From Paracoccus sediminicola (GTDB lineage Bacteria > Pseudomonadota > Alphaproteobacteria > Rhodobacterales > Rhodobacteraceae), in NCBI RefSeq assembly GCF_027912835.1, contig NZ_CP115770.1, positions 1-64,000 on the forward strand: a DNA stretch of 64,000 bases, given 5' to 3'. Shown here in pieces: positions 7,662 through 16,822 of this stretch. A program made the translations under genes and the position numbers. The notes under the pieces were generated by a model that was not told the DNA's origin, made no database searches, and saw only the letters and a program-made list of their open reading frames with translations. Within the stretch, counting starts at the first letter, position 1, and each line of letters begins with the position of its first letter.

Positions 7662-9644
7662 ATGACCACAAGCTTTGCTCCCCTTACCGTCGCGATCGGC
7701 GATCTAGTCCCGCATCCTGCTAATGTGCGCAGCAACGCGCCGGAAACCTATGACCCCGAGAACATCGCGCATCTGAAAGCCAGCATTGCCGTTCTGGGTC
7801 TCCTGCAGCCGCTCCTGGTCCAGAAGCTCGACGGCAAATACGCCGTCCTCGCCGGTGGCCGGCGCCATGCCGCGCTGAAGGAGCTGATCGCCGACAAGGC
7901 CAGCAAGGGGTTCACGGCGAAAACCAAGGTGGACTGCCGCCTCGTGCCCGAGGACTGCGACGTCACCACGGCACTGTCGCTCGCCGAGAACATCACCCAG
8001 GCACCGATGAATGCCATCGACGAGTTCGAGGCTTTCGCCCGGATGATGGAGGTCGACGGCCAGACGCCCGAGACGATCGCGAAGACCTTCGGCACCACGG
8101 TGGCGGCCGTGAAAGGCCGGTTGCGCTATGGCCTCATCCACCCCGACATCCGCGCCGCGGCTCGGGGCAAGGTGATCACGCTCGACACAATGAAGGCCTT
8201 CGCCGAGCACCCGAGCCAGGAGGCGCAGCGCGAGGTTTTCGAGGCGCTCACGAAAGACGGCGGCTATCTGCAGGCCTACACGGTCCGACAGGCCCTCAAG
8301 TCCCGCGGCGTGCAGGTCAGCGACGATATCGGGGCTTTCGTGCGCGAAGACTACGAGGCGCGTGGCGGTGCCGTCGCGGCTGACCTTCTGGAAGAGCATT
8401 CCGTGCTTGAGGATGCGGCGCTGGTCGAGACCATTTTGCTCGAGAAGCTTGGGGCCGCCGCTGAAGAGGTCCGTGTGAGGCTGGGGTTTGCCTGGGCCGA
8501 TGCGATGGTGCGCTATGATTACGCGACCATGGCCGACTATGGCCGCGTCTATCCCGGCCCGATCGAGCCCGATGAGGCTGCCCGGAAGCGCATCGATGAG
8601 ATCACCGCCGAGCTTGAGAAATTGCAACTCGAGATGGAAGATGAGGGGCTCGAGGACGGTGCCTACAACGCCCTTTACGAGCGCGTGGACGTTCTGGAAG
8701 AGGAAGCCCGCGATCTGCAGGAGGCCTACAGCGACGAAGATCTGGCCCGCGCTGGGGTGATCGCCTCGTGGCAGGGTGGGCAGATCACGCTCCATGTTGG
8801 TCTCGTCCGACCGGAAGACACCGTCAAAGAGGAGGGCGCACGCGGCTCCTCGGCTGGCCCGACCGGGGAAGAAGCCCCGGACGCCGGCGAAATCACTTAT
8901 CCAGCTTCACTGGCCGAGGACCTCAAGACCGAGCGAGCCATGGCCCTTGGCGCCGCGATGGCGCTGCATCCGGAGGCCACGCTCGATCTGACGCTCTTCA
9001 AACTGGTCAGTGATGTTCTGGCCAGCGGTATGAGTGTCACGCAGGCGATCAAGATCGAGGCCCGCGAGGATTACCGCAGCCATGCCAAGATGGACGAGAT
9101 CGACGAGACCTCGCTCGAGCAGGTGGCGGCGGCGCATGATGCGCTTGATCTGTCCTGGCTTGATGACACCCGCCCGCCCGCCGATCAGTTCGCGGCGTTT
9201 CGCGCGCTGGAGGCAGGTGAAAAGGCCAAGCTCGTGGCCTATGCCACGGCCAGCACCACGCAGTCCTGCTTCGCGCGGGATCCTCGGCGCGATAGCCTGA
9301 TGCATGCGTTCGAGATCGAGATCATGCCCGACATCCGCGCCCACTGGACGCCGAACGCGGCGCTGTTCAATCGCTTCAAAAAGGCCTGGCTCCTGAAGAT
9401 CCTCGGCGAGGATCTGGGTCTGGCCCAGGAGGCGGTGACGCTGGCCTCGTCGAGCAAGAAGGAAATCGTCGACTTCTGCGACAAGCTCTTTGCAGAGCCC
9501 TTCGCGACGCTCACGGACGCGCAGCGCGCTGCCGTGGCCGCCTGGTGCCCGCCCATGATGCAGACCGCCGGTGTCGCCTGTGATGAGGCGGAGCCCACTG
9601 CGGACACCCCGGAGCCTGACAGCGAGGTCGCGCAAGCGGCCTGA
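7662..9644 (+). CDS. Large ParB-like (ParB/RepB/Spo0J family) protein
   Basis: A 660-residue protein. The N-terminal ParB nuclease-like domain (about 5-100) has GLLQPLLVQ, the GGRRHAAL box and SLAENITQAPMN. A helix-turn-helix region (about 135-155, IAKTFGTTVAAVKGRLRYG) follows. The C-terminal 450 residues are helical and acidic with coiled-coil-like Glu/Leu runs (about 300-350). It is twice the length of a partition ParB and there is no adjacent parA, so segregation is unlikely to be its main role; RepB serves that. Such large ParB-like proteins travel with ardC and helicase genes on alphaproteobacterial plasmids. The exact function is unknown; DNA binding or CTP hydrolysis is inferred only from the family. 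Confidence 0.85.
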   Translation: MTTSFAPLTVAIGDLVPHPANVRSNAPETYDPENIAHLKASIAVLGLLQPLLVQKLDGKYAVLAGGRRHAALKELIADKASKGFTAKTKVDCRLVPEDCDVTTALSLAENITQAPMNAIDEFEAFARMMEVDGQTPETIAKTFGTTVAAVKGRLRYGLIHPDIRAAARGKVITLDTMKAFAEHPSQEAQREVFEALTKDGGYLQAYTVRQALKSRGVQVSDDIGAFVREDYEARGGAVAADLLEEHSVLEDAALVETILLEKLGAAAEEVRVRLGFAWADAMVRYDYATMADYGRVYPGPIEPDEAARKRIDEITAELEKLQLEMEDEGLEDGAYNALYERVDVLEEEARDLQEAYSDEDLARAGVIASWQGGQITLHVGLVRPEDTVKEEGARGSSAGPTGEEAPDAGEITYPASLAEDLKTERAMALGAAMALHPEATLDLTLFKLVSDVLASGMSVTQAIKIEAREDYRSHAKMDEIDETSLEQVAAAHDALDLSWLDDTRPPADQFAAFRALEAGEKAKLVAYATASTTQSCFARDPRRDSLMHAFEIEIMPDIRAHWTPNAALFNRFKKAWLLKILGEDLGLAQEAVTLASSSKKEIVDFCDKLFAEPFATLTDAQRAAVAAWCPPMMQTAGVACDEAEPTADTPEPDSEVAQAA

Positions 9645-9715
9645 GTCCTCACGCGACCCGCGCGAGGCATTCCCCGCGTGGGTCGACCTCCCACACCCAA
9701 CGGAAAGACATCCTC

Positions 9716-10309
9716 ATGGCTATTCTCAAGTTCTCTGCGTCTGCTGTTGCGGCGCAAATCGCACATGCGCGCGCCTGCAAAACCTTCCTGCCCAACTGGA
9801 ACGGTCCCGTGGACAGGCCGGCCCTGATCCTCATCGTCGGCAATGGCGTGCATCTGCGCTCAAACGGCATCGATGGCACGACCACTCGCATCGTCACGAC
9901 CGAGCAGGCCGATCCGTCCTTTGCTTTCGCCGACGGCATGAACCCGTTTCGGGATACCGACTGGATGGCGCAGCGCCGCATGGCGTTTCGCGATCTGACC
10001 GGCCAGTTCTACACCGACATCCTCGACGATGTGCAGGTGCTCATCGACCGGGGGCAGGGGGCGATCCGGCTCGCCACCGATGGCCACAGCATCCGCGTCT
10101 TCGTGCGCCGGGCCTCGGATTATCTCATTGGCGGGACCTACGAGGTGCCCTCGGGCCTCGGCGGCACCTTCCGGGTCATCCTCAAGGATGCCTGCGACAC
10201 CTTCGCGATCGTGCAGAACTGCGGCAATTGCGAAGATTTCGACGCCATGCAGCCCTACCGCGTGCCGCTCGATGCGCTGATGGAACTCGATGATCGGAGG
10301 GTGGCGTGA
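9716..10309 (+). CDS. Hypothetical protein, DUF3085-like
   Basis: A 197-residue protein with features that remind me of DUF3085 (VGNGVHLRSNGIDGT followed by ADGMNPFRDTDW); this assignment is tentative. The second half contains DACDTFAIVQNCGNCEDFDAM, with three cysteines that could bind a metal. It overlaps the next gene by one base (TGATG), which indicates coupling. The leader GGAAAGACATCCTCATG resembles those of neighbouring genes. Confidence 0.65.
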   Translation: MAILKFSASAVAAQIAHARACKTFLPNWNGPVDRPALILIVGNGVHLRSNGIDGTTTRIVTTEQADPSFAFADGMNPFRDTDWMAQRRMAFRDLTGQFYTDILDDVQVLIDRGQGAIRLATDGHSIRVFVRRASDYLIGGTYEVPSGLGGTFRVILKDACDTFAIVQNCGNCEDFDAMQPYRVPLDALMELDDRRVA

Positions 10310-10962
10310 TGGGTTGGCTTTTCTACACCGATCGCCGCGTTCAGACCTACGCGGATGAGAAAGCGGAAATCGCCAGGCTCTGCACCTCTCATGGCGACAC
10401 GCGCAAAACTGAACTGGTCAAGGCCTGCAAGGTCGGCTCAACCTGGTATGCGGCGGCAAAGGTCACCAATCTCGACGGCACCCCTGTCGAAGACACGACC
10501 TATGTCACCGATGCGGATGGCTCCTTCACTTTCGGGGCTGTCTTCCTCACCCGATACGATGACGGCTGCTGGGGCTACAAGGACATGGAGGAAAGTGCTG
10601 GCCCGAACGAATCTCGTGCTCCGCTTGGGCTGATCGAGCTTCTCTCCGACCTGAAAGACCCGGACAGCTACGCCCAGGACTGGCGTCAGCGCTGCCGGAA
10701 TTGGGCTGCGATCCCGGACTACGAGGAAGGCGACAAGATCAGGCTCGCCACGCCCGTGACGCTCACCGATGGCAGTACATGCCAGATCGTCACCGCGACG
10801 TACTACAAGCGGGGGCGGCAAAAACGCCGCTGCTACCGCATCGAGGAAACCGGTGGGCTCGTACGCCTGTCGAAGGCCTCGCTTGCGGGCTCGGAGCTGC
10901 TCAGCTCCGCAAAAGGTGCGGCTAGCCCGGTGCTGGCGGAGTTCCTGGCGGGGCGAAATTAG
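10309..10962 (+). CDS. DUF6927-like protein
   Basis: A 217-residue protein starting MGWLFYTDRRVQTYADEKAEIARLC in its first segment, a beginning I associate with the DUF6927 group of plasmid proteins. The middle has aromatic, Gly-rich stretches (TYVTDADGSFTFGAVFLTRYDDGCWGYKDM), and the C-terminus is basic. Its start codon overlaps the stop of the preceding gene. Function is unknown. The gene is followed by a promoter-bearing gap before the toxin-antitoxin pair, so it probably ends this transcript. Confidence 0.75.
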   Translation: MGWLFYTDRRVQTYADEKAEIARLCTSHGDTRKTELVKACKVGSTWYAAAKVTNLDGTPVEDTTYVTDADGSFTFGAVFLTRYDDGCWGYKDMEESAGPNESRAPLGLIELLSDLKDPDSYAQDWRQRCRNWAAIPDYEEGDKIRLATPVTLTDGSTCQIVTATYYKRGRQKRRCYRIEETGGLVRLSKASLAGSELLSSAKGAASPVLAEFLAGRN

Positions 10963-11019
10963 GTCCTGCGCCGGACGGTTCATTGACCTGCCCGGCGACA
11001 GCAGATGCTGCGGCTTGTC

Positions 11020-11048
11020 TTGACAAGGCAATGCAAATGCATTACCTA
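11020..11048 (+). promoter_or_regulatory. Promoter and operator of the PrlF-YhaV operon
   Basis: A consensus -35 box TTGACA (11020-11025) is followed at 16-17 bp by a weak -10 (TTACCT or TACCTA, 11042-11048). Between them lies the inverted repeat AATGCA-AA-TGCATT (11030-11043), well placed for repression by the antitoxin. Type II antitoxins of the AbrB fold normally autoregulate this way; binding here is inferred. Confidence 0.6.
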
Positions 11049-11086
11049 TCGCGGGCAGCAAAGCCCCTTTTCTTCAGGAGACTGCC

Positions 11087-11413
11087 ATGACAGCCCTCGC
11101 ACAAGATGTCTCGAAACTCACGGATCGGTATCAGACGACCGTGCCGGCGGGTGTGCGCAAACAGCTCAAGCTGGGAAAGGGCGACCAGATTCGTTACTGC
11201 ACCGAGCCGAGTGGCAGGGTCTATATCGAGCCCGTGCGCAGCGACGAGGAAGATCCCGTGCTCGGAGCCTTTCTCGATTTTGTCGAGGCCGATATCAAGG
11301 CGCATCCGGACCGCATTCGGGCGTTCGATGGGGCTTTGCATGACCGTCTTGCAGCACTGGTCGGAGACGTTGACGTCGATCTCGATGCGCCGCTATCGCC
11401 CGAGGATGAATGA
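11087..11413 (+). CDS. prlF: PrlF-type antitoxin (AbrB/SpoVT fold)
   Basis: A 108-residue antitoxin of the PrlF/SohA family. The N-terminal swapped-hairpin AbrB DNA-binding domain is visible as KLTDRYQTTVPAGVRKQLKLGKGDQIRY. The acidic C-terminal half (DEEDPVLGAFLDFVEADI...) would bind and neutralise the toxin. It overlaps yhaV by four bases (ATGA), typical for an antitoxin-first pair. Expected role: plasmid maintenance and autorepression through the inverted repeat in its promoter. Confidence 0.9.
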   Translation: MTALAQDVSKLTDRYQTTVPAGVRKQLKLGKGDQIRYCTEPSGRVYIEPVRSDEEDPVLGAFLDFVEADIKAHPDRIRAFDGALHDRLAALVGDVDVDLDAPLSPEDE

Positions 11414-11928
11414 GCGGCGATAGCGTGCCCGCCCAAGCGCCTCTTGTCGTAAACGGATGGTCGATTTATGCGCATCCGCTCTTTCTGGATCAGCTCGAAG
11501 GGCTGATTGAAGAGGTCGAGGCGCGTAAGGCACGCGATCCCAAGACCTGGCGCAAGAAAAATTCCACGAAACGGCTGGCCGCCATCTTCAAGCTGGTCAC
11601 CGAGGCCATACCGGCAGATCCGGGTGCCGCCGCCTTCCGGCAAGGCGGCACACTCGGCGATCACCGCAAGCACTGGTTTCGGGCGAAATTCTTCCAGCAA
11701 TATCGGTTGTTCTACCGGTTCAACAGTGATGCGAAGGTCATCGTGGTGGCCTGGGTGAACGACGACAAGACCCTGCGCGCCTATGGCAGCAAGACGGATG
11801 CCTATGCGACGTTCAAAGGGATGCTGGAAGATGGCAACCCACCTGACAATTTTGACGCGCTCCTGAAAGAAGCCGCGGCGGCGGACAAGCGGTTAGAAAC
11901 TTCCCTTGAAGCGGCGCCCGATCGGTAA
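11410..11928 (+). CDS. yhaV: YhaV-type toxin (RelE-like ribonuclease)
   Basis: A 172-residue toxin of the YhaV family, a RelE-superfamily mRNA interferase. Family marks are NGWSIYAHPLFLDQLEGL at the N-terminus, DHRKHWFRAKFFQQYRLFYRF in the middle and VAWVNDDKTLRAYGSKTDAY near the C-terminus. It is coupled to the antitoxin by an ATGA overlap. Length and motifs look intact, so it is probably functional. With PrlF it would act as an addiction module stabilising the plasmid. Confidence 0.9.
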   Translation: MSGDSVPAQAPLVVNGWSIYAHPLFLDQLEGLIEEVEARKARDPKTWRKKNSTKRLAAIFKLVTEAIPADPGAAAFRQGGTLGDHRKHWFRAKFFQQYRLFYRFNSDAKVIVVAWVNDDKTLRAYGSKTDAYATFKGMLEDGNPPDNFDALLKEAAAADKRLETSLEAAPDR

Positions 11929-12028
11929 GTGGCCTAGGATGATTTTCTGCGACCCTAACGGCACCGCCGTTTACGGTATCACGCAAGGTGATGTAACCTC
12001 GCGCCTTAACACGGTTGGAGAAAACGCA

Positions 12029-12193
12029 ATGGACGAAACGGGAAAGGAAGGGCCACTTCTTGGTCTCGATGAGCAATGCGCGTCCCAGATGAAGCGGGGC
12101 CGTTTCCCAATTGCTGTGCACGTTGCAGACATGCCCGATGACCTCGGCAAGCTGCTGGATATCGGGCTCGAGGAGCATTTCCATGGCCGCTGA
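12029..12193 (+). CDS. Small hypothetical protein paired with an antitoxin-like gene
   Basis: A 54-residue ORF (MDETGKEGPLLGLDEQ...) with GGAG about 8 bases before the ATG. It overlaps the next small gene by 11 bases. The reading frame is open upstream to 11906, but the ribosome site favours 12029. No family was recognised. Position suggests the first gene of a two-gene maintenance unit; this is inference. Confidence 0.45.
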   Translation: MDETGKEGPLLGLDEQCASQMKRGRFPIAVHVADMPDDLGKLLDIGLEEHFHGR

Positions 12194-12335
12194 AGCGAAT
12201 TCGTATGACGCGTGGTTTCGCGCGAAGGTGCAGGCCGCGCTGGAGGAGGAATGCACGGGAACATCTCAAGTTCAGGTGATGCAGGCCGCACAGGCATTGA
12301 TTGATGCGAAACGGGAGGTCGAACCCAAGTCCTGA
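12183..12335 (+). CDS. RelB-like stability determinant (orphan antitoxin)
   Basis: A 50-residue protein. NSYDAWFRAKVQAALEEEC matches the start of RelB-like plasmid stability determinants, whose usual sequence reads YDAWFRAKVQEALDD. The ending VMQAAQALIDAKREVEP also fits. Such genes normally precede a relE toxin gene, but none follows here; the next ORF is the large helicase. It could be a relic, or its partner may be the 54-residue upstream ORF. Confidence 0.6.
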   Translation: MAAEANSYDAWFRAKVQAALEEECTGTSQVQVMQAAQALIDAKREVEPKS

Positions 12336-12383
12336 CCAAGCCTTGGAGGTCAGCGCGGTCTGACCCCCGTCACCTTGAAAAGC

Positions 12384-12398
12384 GAAAGCGGGCTTTTT
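12384..12398 (+). repeat. Intercistronic stem-loop repeat, copy 3
   Basis: GAAAGCGGGCTTTTTG lies just before the helicase gene leader. It has the clearest T-run of the family and could act as a weak terminator. Confidence 0.55.
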
Positions 12399-12438
12399 GT
12401 CCTTTGGAACTCAGACCCTGATCCAAAGGAAAATCCCC

Positions 12439-15400
12439 ATGTCCAAACCCAGACCGGCCAACCCGGCTCTCGCAATCTCCGACGCTAACCTCACCTCTGC
12501 CCTCGCGCAGATCGGCGCGGAGGTCGACAACCAGCCCCTGCGCAGTTCAGCGCTCGCGCGCATCATGCGCGAGACGTTTCATGGCAGCGATGCCGGCGGT
12601 GCCTGGGACTGGCGCATGGCCTATGACCTGATGCAGGCGGCGGCTGTGCAGGTGCTGCTGCGTGGGGACGGCGCGGCAGGTGACATCGCCGCTGCAAGGC
12701 TGCTTGCCTCGCGGCTGCTGACGGAAACGCGCCGGTCAGAGCAGCAGATCCGGCTGCAGCAGTTTTCCACGCCGCTGCCATTCGCGGCGCTGGTCTTGCG
12801 GGCCGCGGGGATCCGCAAGGGCGAGACCGTGCTGGAGCCCTCGGCGGGCACCGGTGCCCTGGCAGCTTTCGCCGCCCGGGCCGGTGCCACGCTTTTGCTC
12901 AACGAGATCGACCCCTTTCGCCAGCGCCTCCTGCGCGCGGTTTTCGGCGGCGAGGTCACAGGCCATGACGGCGAGCATATCGATGATCTGCTGCAAACGC
13001 CGGTTCTACCCGACGTCGTGGTGATGAATCCGCCCTTCGCCTCCTCGGTCGATCGCGCCCGGGACAAACACATCGCCGCCAAGCATCTCATCGCGGCTGC
13101 AAAGCGTCTGGCACCCGGCGGGCGGCTTGTGGCGATCATGCCGCCGGGGTTCACGCCCGAACGCGATGCCGCGCATTGGTCCCGCGCCTGCGGTCTCCTG
13201 ACGCCACGATTGGCGCTGACGATGCCGGGGCAGGTTTACCGCAAGCTCGGCACCTCTGTCGAAACCCAGCTCATGGTCTTCGACAAGGTGCAGGAGGACG
13301 GCGAAATGATCCGCGTCCCTGTGCGGGATCTGGATGAAGCCTTGGCATATGTCGATGCTGTGGCCGCAACACGGACCGAGATGAGCCCGGCCCAACGGGT
13401 TGAAGCGATCCCTCATGCTCGGCCGACCGTTCGATCATCTGTCCTGCGCAAGACCGCTGCCGGTGTTATCACCGCCCCCACAGCCAGGGCCAATGCCGTT
13501 GTCCCGCTAGTTTTCACGAGCCTTGATATCCCGCGCGACAACATGCCGATCTCGGACATCTATGCGCGCTACCGTCCGCAGCGGATCGAGATCGCGGGTG
13601 CGCAGGAACATCCCACGCCGCTGGTCGAAAGCATCGCCATGGCCTCGGTTGCCCCGACCATGCCCTCAAACACGGGCAGTGATGACTTGCGCCTGCCCGC
13701 ACGGTTGATCGAGGAGGGACATCTCTCCGAGGCGCAGCTCGAGACCATCATCATGGCGCATAATGCCCATGGGCGTGATCTGCCCGGTCGGTTTACCATC
13801 GATGACGACCAGACCAAGCCGACGCGCGCCGATGATGATCCAGACGCACGGGCCTATCGCCTTGGTTATTTCCTCGGCGACGGCACCGGTTGCGGCAAGG
13901 GCCGCGAATGCGCGGGGCTCATTCTCGTGAACTGGCTTTCCGGGCGCAGGAAGGCGATCTGGGTTTCCAAATCCGCCACGCTTATCGAGGACGCCATCCG
14001 CGACTGGACCGATCTCGGCGGCTCGCCAGCCGACATCCAGCCGCTCTCCAAATGGAAACCGGACCAGCCCGTCCCGATGGGCGACGGGATCCTCTTCGTC
14101 ACCTACGCCACGCTGCGGTCCGCGGGCAAATGCGGCACCACGCGGCTCAGCCAGATTCTCGACTGGATGGGCGGAGACTTTGATGGCGTGCTGGCTTTTG
14201 ATGAAGCCCATGCCATGCAGAACGCGGCTGGGTCCGAGCAGGGCAGGGGGGTCAAACCCTCCCAGCAGGGCCTTGCGGGCCTGCGTCTGCAACTCGCCGC
14301 ACCCCGCGCTCGCGTCTTCTACATCTCGGCTACCGGCGCCACGAGCGTGCACAACCTGGCCTATGCCGCGCGTCTCGGTCTCTGGGGGCAGGGGCCCGAA
14401 TACCCATGTCCAAGCCGCGAGAGCTTCGTCTCGGCGATGGAGGCGGGCGGTGTCGCCGCCATGGAGGTGGTCGCGCGCGATCTCAAGACGCTCGGGCTCT
14501 ACACGGCGCGTGCCCTCAGTTTTGATGGGGTGGAGTATGACGTGCTCGAACACGCGCTGACCCCGGCGCAGATCGAGATCTACGACGCCTATGCGGGCGC
14601 ATTTCGGACGATCCACCACAATCTCGAGGCCGCGCTGACAGCGACCGGCGTCAACGACGCCTCGGGAGAGACTAATGCCTCGGCCGCACGCGCCTCGGCC
14701 AAGTCCCGCTTCGAGAGCACGAAACAGCGCTTCTTCAACCATCTCCTGATGGGCATGAAAGCCCCGACCATCATCCGCGCAATCAAGGACGATCTGGCGG
14801 CGGGCAAGGCTTGCGTCATCCAGGTGGTCTCGACGGGTGAGAGCCTGCTGAAACGCCGACTTGAGACAATGGACCCGAAGGATGAACTCGTCGAGGGTGC
14901 CTTGACGCCGCGCGATTATGTTCTGGGATACCTCGAACAGGCCTTCCCGATTCATGCGCAAAAGCTGGTCGAGATCGACGGCAATATGGTGGCCGAGCCG
15001 CTCCGCGATGAAACTGGCGCGCTGGTCGTCTCGCGCGAGGCGCTCGCTCTGCGTGACGCGGCCATGATGGAGTTGATGACGCTGGCGCCGATCCCCTCGG
15101 CGCTCGATCAGATCCTCTGGGCTTTTGGCGACGAGGCCGTCGCAGAGGTCACGGGGCGGTCCATCCGGCCCCTCAAGGCCGAGGATGGCCATCTCTTTAT
15201 CGAAAAGCGCAGCCCCAGCAGCAATTCCTCCGAGACCCAGGCCTTCATGGATGGCGAAAAGGATATCCTGATCTTCTCCGATGCGGGCGGGACGGGCCGG
15301 TCCTATCACGCGGCCCAAACGGCGAAGAACCAGAAGCGGCGGCGGCATTATCTGCTGGAGCCCGGCTGGCGTGCCGATGCGGCCATCCAGGGACTGGGCC

Positions 15401-16701
15401 GCACGCATCGCTCGGCCCAGGTCAGCGCGCCCTTCTTTCGGGTCTGCACCTCCGATGTGCATGGCGAGAAGCGCTTCACCTCGACGATCGCCAAACGCCT
15501 CGACCAGCTGGGGGCGCTCACCAAGGGCCAGCGCGAGACCGGCTCGCAGGGTATGTTCCGCGAGGAGGACAATCTCGAAAGCCCGATTGCGCGGGCGGCT
15601 TTGCGGGGATATTTTGCCGATCTCGCCGCCGGGCGCGCCGAGGCGATGAGCTACGAGAGCTTCACCGATTGGACAGCCCTGCGGCTGATCGACAAGGACG
15701 GTGTGCTGCTCGAAGAGCTTCCCCCGATCCAGCGGTTTCTGAACCGGGTGCTTGCCCTCCCCATCCACATGCAGAACGCGCTCTTTGCCGAGTTCATGGC
15801 GAGAATATCTGATCAGACCGAACGGGCGCGCGCGGCGGGCACGCTCGATCTCGGGGTGGAAACCCTGCGTGGCGAAAAGATCGAGCAGGTCTCCACGGAA
15901 GATCTCTGGACCTGCCCGAAATCTGGCGCCGTGACGCGGATCATCGGACTTGAGGTGACGGACCCGGTCCACGTGCTGTCGGCGGATGACGCCCTGTCGC
16001 GCAACCCTGACAAGCTGCCGATGGTCAATCGCACCTCCGGTCGCGCGGCGCTCATCTCGGCGCGGCCCATGCAGATGTATGACGAGGACATCGTCACGCT
16101 GATGCGCAAGGTGGTGCGGCCAAACGGGTCGAGCTATCTCGAAGAGGCGCGGTTCGAGTCCTCGGCTTGGGAAGATATTGAGCGGCGCGAGTTCTCCCAG
16201 CTTTGGGACGCAGAGGCTGCGTCCCTGCCAAAAACCACCACGACCAAGCTCTACCTGCTGACCGGGCTGCTGCTGCCGATCTGGAAGGACATTCCGACCA
16301 CCAATGAGCGCATCTACCGGGTCACGCCCGATGGGGCGACCGCCATGATCGGGCGCACGCTGAGCGAGGAAGGGGCGGCCGCGCTGCGCGCCCGCTTCCT
16401 CGTCTCCAACCCGCAAACACCGCAGGAGATGTTGACCGCCGCCCTCGGCACCACCGCGCCTGTCGATCTGGGCCGGGGTCTGACCCTGACCCGTCGCCGT
16501 GTCGCAGGCGAGATGCGCCTCGAGCTGGGCGGCGCGGATCGGGGCATGATTGATGGCCTCAAGGCAATGGGGTGTTCCACTGAGATCATCGCCTTCCAGC
16601 TGCGGGTGTTCCTGCCGCATGGGGACGGGATCGACACGGGGAGCATTCTGGCCCGGATCGTGGGGCAGGAAGCCGCCATGACGTCAGAACAAGCCGCCTG
16701 A
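12439..16701 (+). CDS. Methyltransferase-Strawberry notch (SNO) helicase fusion
   Basis: A 1420-residue protein. An N-terminal class I methyltransferase has the SAM motif EPSAGTG (about 133-139) and the NPPF motif (about 197-200) typical of amino-methylating DNA methylases. The SNO helicase core follows: Walker A-like GDGTGCGKGR (about 476), DEAH box LAFDEAHAMQN (about 587), then the SNO C-terminal helicase domain with FSDAGGTGRSYHA and GLGRTHRSAQ (about 945-1000). The ATG at 12439 has AAAGGA 8 bases upstream; the in-frame start at 12397 lies in the leader repeat. Such proteins are carried by many conjugative elements and phages of alphaproteobacteria. The biological role is unproven; modifying or remodelling incoming plasmid DNA is a reasonable guess given ardC upstream. 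Confidence 0.88.
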   Translation: MSKPRPANPALAISDANLTSALAQIGAEVDNQPLRSSALARIMRETFHGSDAGGAWDWRMAYDLMQAAAVQVLLRGDGAAGDIAAARLLASRLLTETRRSEQQIRLQQFSTPLPFAALVLRAAGIRKGETVLEPSAGTGALAAFAARAGATLLLNEIDPFRQRLLRAVFGGEVTGHDGEHIDDLLQTPVLPDVVVMNPPFASSVDRARDKHIAAKHLIAAAKRLAPGGRLVAIMPPGFTPERDAAHWSRACGLLTPRLALTMPGQVYRKLGTSVETQLMVFDKVQEDGEMIRVPVRDLDEALAYVDAVAATRTEMSPAQRVEAIPHARPTVRSSVLRKTAAGVITAPTARANAVVPLVFTSLDIPRDNMPISDIYARYRPQRIEIAGAQEHPTPLVESIAMASVAPTMPSNTGSDDLRLPARLIEEGHLSEAQLETIIMAHNAHGRDLPGRFTIDDDQTKPTRADDDPDARAYRLGYFLGDGTGCGKGRECAGLILVNWLSGRRKAIWVSKSATLIEDAIRDWTDLGGSPADIQPLSKWKPDQPVPMGDGILFVTYATLRSAGKCGTTRLSQILDWMGGDFDGVLAFDEAHAMQNAAGSEQGRGVKPSQQGLAGLRLQLAAPRARVFYISATGATSVHNLAYAARLGLWGQGPEYPCPSRESFVSAMEAGGVAAMEVVARDLKTLGLYTARALSFDGVEYDVLEHALTPAQIEIYDAYAGAFRTIHHNLEAALTATGVNDASGETNASAARASAKSRFESTKQRFFNHLLMGMKAPTIIRAIKDDLAAGKACVIQVVSTGESLLKRRLETMDPKDELVEGALTPRDYVLGYLEQAFPIHAQKLVEIDGNMVAEPLRDETGALVVSREALALRDAAMMELMTLAPIPSALDQILWAFGDEAVAEVTGRSIRPLKAEDGHLFIEKRSPSSNSSETQAFMDGEKDILIFSDAGGTGRSYHAAQTAKNQKRRRHYLLEPGWRADAAIQGLGRTHRSAQVSAPFFRVCTSDVHGEKRFTSTIAKRLDQLGALTKGQRETGSQGMFREEDNLESPIARAALRGYFADLAAGRAEAMSYESFTDWTALRLIDKDGVLLEELPPIQRFLNRVLALPIHMQNALFAEFMARISDQTERARAAGTLDLGVETLRGEKIEQVSTEDLWTCPKSGAVTRIIGLEVTDPVHVLSADDALSRNPDKLPMVNRTSGRAALISARPMQMYDEDIVTLMRKVVRPNGSSYLEEARFESSAWEDIERREFSQLWDAEAASLPKTTTTKLYLLTGLLLPIWKDIPTTNERIYRVTPDGATAMIGRTLSEEGAAALRARFLVSNPQTPQEMLTAALGTTAPVDLGRGLTLTRRRVAGEMRLELGGADRGMIDGLKAMGCSTEIIAFQLRVFLPHGDGIDTGSILARIVGQEAAMTSEQAA

Positions 16702-16706
16702 AAGGT

Positions 16707-16720
16707 CAAAGCGAGCTTTC
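16707..16720 (+). repeat. Intercistronic stem-loop repeat, copy 4
   Basis: CAAAGCGAGCTTTCGG lies directly after the helicase stop codon; AAAGC/GCTTT arms are kept although the loop is GA instead of GG. Confidence 0.5.
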
Positions 16721-16822
16721 GGTCGGGCGTCGCGGATCGGGGTTTGCCCGGACTGCGCTTTCCGGGCGCGGGCAGACCAATGCCACGCCCGGCCCCCCAA
16801 ATTCAGACAAGAGGACAGACCC

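Noticed and set aside
7704..8795. 363-codon minus-strand frame
   Set aside because: Opposite the ParB-like gene; composition typical of an antisense shadow.
7662..9644. Second partition system
   Set aside because: The protein is ParB-like but twice the usual size and no parA gene is adjacent, so I did not call it a partition locus.
13666..16620. 984-codon open frame on the minus strand
   Set aside because: It lies fully opposite the methyltransferase-helicase gene and is Arg/Gly/His-rich without any motif; a shadow of GC-rich coding DNA.
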